A DNA stretch of 8,152 nt from an uncultured Eubacteriales bacterium. GTDB lineage: Bacteria; Bacillota; Clostridia; Oscillospirales; Oscillospiraceae. Below, piece after piece: positions 5,861 through 8,152 of the stretch. The translations under genes were made by a program, and so were the position numbers. Where the stretch lies: positions 1 through 8,152 of the forward strand of contig CABPXX010000045.1 of assembly GCA_902461475.1 (NCBI GenBank), in the 5' to 3' direction. The notes below the pieces were generated by a model. That model made no database searches. It was not told the DNA's origin and saw only the letters and a list, made by a program, of their open reading frames with translations. Every line of letters starts with the position of its first letter. Position 1 is the stretch's first letter.

Positions 5861-5889
5861 TTGCATACGCCAGCCCCACGTGGTATAAT
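5861..5889 (+). promoter_or_regulatory. Strong sigma-A promoter of the foldase gene
   Basis: TTGCAT (-35, 5861-5866), a 17-nt spacer and consensus TATAAT (-10, 5884-5889) with TG one base upstream (extended -10). It is the best promoter in the window, in keeping with the highly biased codon use of the gene it drives. Transcription should start near 5896. Confidence 0.87.
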
Positions 5890-5898
5890 ATGCCCGTT

Positions 5899-5924
5899 CG
5901 GCACATCTCTCACGTGGTGTGCCG
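5899..5924 (+). promoter_or_regulatory. 5' leader hairpin of the foldase mRNA
   Basis: CGGCACA (5899-5905) pairs with TGTGCCG (5918-5924) in a 7-bp stem with a 12-nt loop, within a few bases of the predicted transcript start. A hairpin at the extreme 5' end often stabilises an mRNA; the role here is inferred. No U-run follows, so it is not a terminator. Confidence 0.45.
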
Positions 5925-5969
5925 TTCTTCCCACCGGGGATACCACTGAATACTGAGAGGATTGATACC

Positions 5970-7520
5970 ATGAGTGCATCCAGAGAGAAGAAGCAACGCC
6001 AAACCGTTGCCCCTTCCGACAAGAACTCCAAAGCCTATTCCGAACAAGCTGCCTACAAGCGTAAGGTGCGCACCTACACCGCCATCGGTGTCGTGGTGGC
6101 CATCCTGGTAGCTGCCCTGATCACTTGGAACTCTGGCTTCTTCCAGCGCCGTGCCACTGCCGCCACCATTGGTGACACCAAGGTGAGCGTCTCCGAGCTG
6201 GGTTACTATTATTACAACATCCGTTACATGTACGCCTACTACTACGGCGCCGTGGACCCCAACACCCCCGACAACGAGCAGATGTACGATGAGGAAGAGG
6301 GCAAGACCTATCGCGACTTCTTCCTGGAGTCCGCTCTGAGCCAGGCTCAGAACGACAAGACTCTGTATGACGCCGCTGTGGAGGCCGGTTACTCCAAGTC
6401 CGACATTCAGGAGGACCTGGACGAGCGCATCGACTCCACCAAGAGCGCTGCCAAGACCTCTGCTGTCTCCTACAAGGCTTATATCCAGTCCATGTATGGA
6501 CAGTACATCACCCCCAGCGTCTATGAGGACCTGGAAGCCCGCTCTCTGCTGGCCACCAAGTACTACAACGACGTCTACACTGACACCAAGGAGTCCTTCA
6601 CCGAGACCGATCTGGAGGATTACTACAACGAGCACAAGGACGACGCCGATACCTTCAAGTACTCCTACCTCTACTTCAAGGCTGACGAGGTGGAGGAGAC
6701 CAACGACGAGGGCAACACCCTGAGCAACGACGAGATCTCCAAGCTGAAGGAGGAGGCCATGGCCGCCGCCAAGACCAAGGCTGACGAGGCTCTGGCCGCC
6801 TACCAGGAGGGCACCGATGTGGCCAAGCTCATCTCCGAGACCTCCCCCAGCAACTCCGCTGACCACACCACCGTGGTGGGCGCCTCCTCCCTGTCCAGCA
6901 TCTACAAGGACAAGCTGCTGGAGCTGGAGAAGGACCAGGGCGCCGTGGTGGAGAACACCGACGCCGGCTACTACGTGGTGATCTTCCACGACCGCTATCA
7001 GGACAAGACCACTCCCGCCACCATCCGCGACATCCTCATTAAGGCTGAGACCACCACCGACGAGGACGGCAACACTGAGGCTCCCACCCAGGAGGCCTGG
7101 GACGCCGCCAAGGCCAAGGCTGAAGAGGTTATGGCCAAGTGGGAGGAGAGCGACAAGACCGCCGAGGCCTTCGGTAAGCTGGCTGAGGAGTACTCTGCAA
7201 GCTCCACTGCCTCCAACGGCGGTGTGACCACCGGCGTGAAGTCCGGCACTCTCAACGACGACCGGAACAGCTGGCTGTTTGAGGAGGAGCGTGCCACGGG
7301 TGACGTGACCATGGTCCAGCACCAGGACAACCCCGACTCCACCTCTGCCTACTTCGGCTACCACATCACCTACTTCCAGGAGTGGGAAGAGGAGTCTTGG
7401 AAGCAGACCGTCCGTTCCGCTCTCACCACCGACGCTATGACCGACTGGTCTGACGAGCTGCTGGGCGGCGATGCCTATGCCACCGCTCTGGCTGACGGTG
7501 CCAAGTACTTTGGCTACTAA
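5970..7520 (+). CDS. Membrane-anchored parvulin-type peptidyl-prolyl isomerase (SurA/PrsA-like)
   Basis: A 516-residue exported foldase thought to assist folding of secreted proteins on the outer face of the membrane. It has a charged cytoplasmic N-terminus (1-35) and one uncleaved-type membrane helix (about 36-54; no lipobox cysteine). A SurA-like helical region with many Tyr residues follows (about 65-225), then a parvulin-like region at about 226-343 and a clearer parvulin domain at about 349-470 (ATIRDILIK, then FGKLAEEYSA, NGGVTTG and the closing FGYHITYFQEW). I see no cysteine anywhere in the protein. The start at 5970 has GAGAGGA 8 nt upstream; a GTG at 5919 is in frame but falls inside the leader hairpin. 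Codon choice is extreme (almost all AAG, GAC, CTG, TCC), unlike the neighbouring genes and typical of high expression. It has its own promoter and terminator. A named gene such as prsA is not assigned, because classical PrsA is a lipoprotein. Confidence 0.9.
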   Translation: MSASREKKQRQTVAPSDKNSKAYSEQAAYKRKVRTYTAIGVVVAILVAALITWNSGFFQRRATAATIGDTKVSVSELGYYYYNIRYMYAYYYGAVDPNTPDNEQMYDEEEGKTYRDFFLESALSQAQNDKTLYDAAVEAGYSKSDIQEDLDERIDSTKSAAKTSAVSYKAYIQSMYGQYITPSVYEDLEARSLLATKYYNDVYTDTKESFTETDLEDYYNEHKDDADTFKYSYLYFKADEVEETNDEGNTLSNDEISKLKEEAMAAAKTKADEALAAYQEGTDVAKLISETSPSNSADHTTVVGASSLSSIYKDKLLELEKDQGAVVENTDAGYYVVIFHDRYQDKTTPATIRDILIKAETTTDEDGNTEAPTQEAWDAAKAKAEEVMAKWEESDKTAEAFGKLAEEYSASSTASNGGVTTGVKSGTLNDDRNSWLFEEERATGDVTMVQHQDNPDSTSAYFGYHITYFQEWEEESWKQTVRSALTTDAMTDWSDELLGGDAYATALADGAKYFGY

Positions 7521-7539
7521 TTCCACTTGATTTTCAAAT

Positions 7540-7575
7540 TTCCCCGGCGTATCCTAATACGCCGGGGAATTTTCT
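7540..7575 (+). terminator. Rho-independent terminator of the foldase gene
   Basis: A perfect 13-bp stem (7540-7552 with 7557-7569) with loop CCTA, followed by TTTTCTCTT. It starts 19 bp after the foldase stop and ends just upstream of the ribosome binding site of the next gene. Confidence 0.9.
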
Positions 7576-7596
7576 CTTATGAGGAGGCAAACTGAC

Positions 7597-8152
7597 ATGG
7601 AAGACCAATTCATTCGAACCCGTATGCTGTTGGGGGACGCTGCCATGGAGCGGTTACAGCACAGTCACGTGGCTGTGTTCGGCCTAGGCGGCGTGGGCAG
7701 CTGGTGCGCCGAAGCCCTGTGCCGGTCCGGGGTGGGTGAACTGACCCTCATTGATCTGGACGATCTGTCCGTGAGCAACATCAACCGCCAGGCCTTCGCC
7801 CTCCACTCCACCGTAGGCATGAAAAAGGCGGAGGCTGCTGCCCTCCGCTTAGCTGATATCTCTCCCACCTGCCAGCTCCACCCCATGGCCGCTCGATATG
7901 AGGCCCAGACCCGAGAGGAGTTTTTCCAGCACTCCTATGACTGTATCGTGGATGCCATCGACCTGGTGTCCTGCAAGCTGGACCTCATCGAGACCGCCCA
8001 TGCCCGGAACATCCCCATCATCTCCGCCATGGGCACTGGCAATAAGTTGGACGCCCAGCAGCTGCGCATTGCAGACCTGTCCAAGACTGAGGGCTGTCCC
8101 CTGGCTCGGGTGGTGCGAAAAGAATTGAAAGCCCGGGGGATTCTCCACCACC
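7597..8152 (+). CDS. tcdA: tRNA threonylcarbamoyladenosine dehydratase (TcdA, ThiF/E1-like family), 5' part
   Basis: It catalyses ATP-dependent dehydration of t6A at position 37 of ANN-decoding tRNAs to the cyclic form, in the cytoplasm. The first 185 codons are visible; the gene continues past the right edge. Residues 29-36 (GLGGVGSW) are the nucleotide-binding loop of the ThiF/E1-like fold. LIDLDDLSVSNINRQ (51-65) carries the acidic and NRQ adenylation motifs, followed by VDAID (118-122), MGTGNK (145-150) and the TcdA-type segment CPLARVVRKEL (167-177). Overall order and spacing fit TcdA/CsdL better than MoeB or ThiF, which have a zinc-binding C-terminus that cannot be checked here. The start ATG has GAGGAGG at 7581-7587, 9 nt upstream. 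No promoter is evident between the preceding terminator and this start. Codon use is relaxed compared with the foldase gene. Confidence 0.9.
   Translation, partial: MEDQFIRTRMLLGDAAMERLQHSHVAVFGLGGVGSWCAEALCRSGVGELTLIDLDDLSVSNINRQAFALHSTVGMKKAEAAALRLADISPTCQLHPMAARYEAQTREEFFQHSYDCIVDAIDLVSCKLDLIETAHARNIPIISAMGTGNKLDAQQLRIADLSKTEGCPLARVVRKELKARGILHH

Noticed and set aside
5910..7526. A 538-codon open frame on the minus strand, antisense to the foldase gene
   Set aside because: It mirrors the foldase's C/G-ending codon bias, which removes stop codons from the opposite strand. Its product is a Leu/Val/Gly-rich sequence with no domain pattern, and it has no ribosome binding site.

Overview
The window reads as chromosome from a G+C-moderate member of the Clostridia, most likely an Oscillospiraceae-type gut anaerobe (Flavonifractor/Oscillibacter-like). 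The basis is gene content (a PheB-type ACT protein with hom and lysC, a DUF1292 protein, a single-pass parvulin foldase), Firmicute-style AGGAGG ribosome binding sites, and sigma-A promoters with 17-nt spacers and extended -10 elements. The genus is inference. No mobile element, CRISPR array, tRNA or rRNA is visible.

Left part, minus strand (1-2285): an amino-acid operon transcribed leftward from one strong promoter (2134-2162). Its order is ACT regulator (PheB/UPF0735 type), homoserine dehydrogenase (hom), aspartate kinase (lysC, cut by the window edge). Together these control entry of aspartate into threonine, methionine and lysine synthesis. Middle-left, minus strand (2240-5159): a monocistronic class A penicillin-binding protein of 899 residues, with its own promoter and a strong terminator (2240-2272) separating it from the amino-acid operon. 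It carries all glycosyltransferase and transpeptidase motifs, plus an unusual four-cysteine zinc-ribbon-like insert and a cysteine-rich C-terminus.

Centre, plus strand (5215-5834): a divergent promoter drives a 95-residue acidic DUF1292 protein. Its 3' flank holds a highly structured, non-coding RNA of about 190 nt whose ends pair in a long closing helix around an open central bubble. This is most likely 6S RNA, and it is followed by a terminator.

Right part, plus strand (5861-8152): a strong promoter drives a membrane-anchored parvulin-type peptidyl-prolyl isomerase (516 residues, no cysteine, two parvulin-like regions, strongly biased codon use). A perfect-stem terminator follows, then the start of a TcdA/ThiF-family tRNA-modifying enzyme that runs off the window.

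The most interesting items are the unlabelled structured RNA at 5599-5788 and the zinc-ribbon insert in the exported part of the PBP. Most of the rest is ordinary housekeeping sequence.
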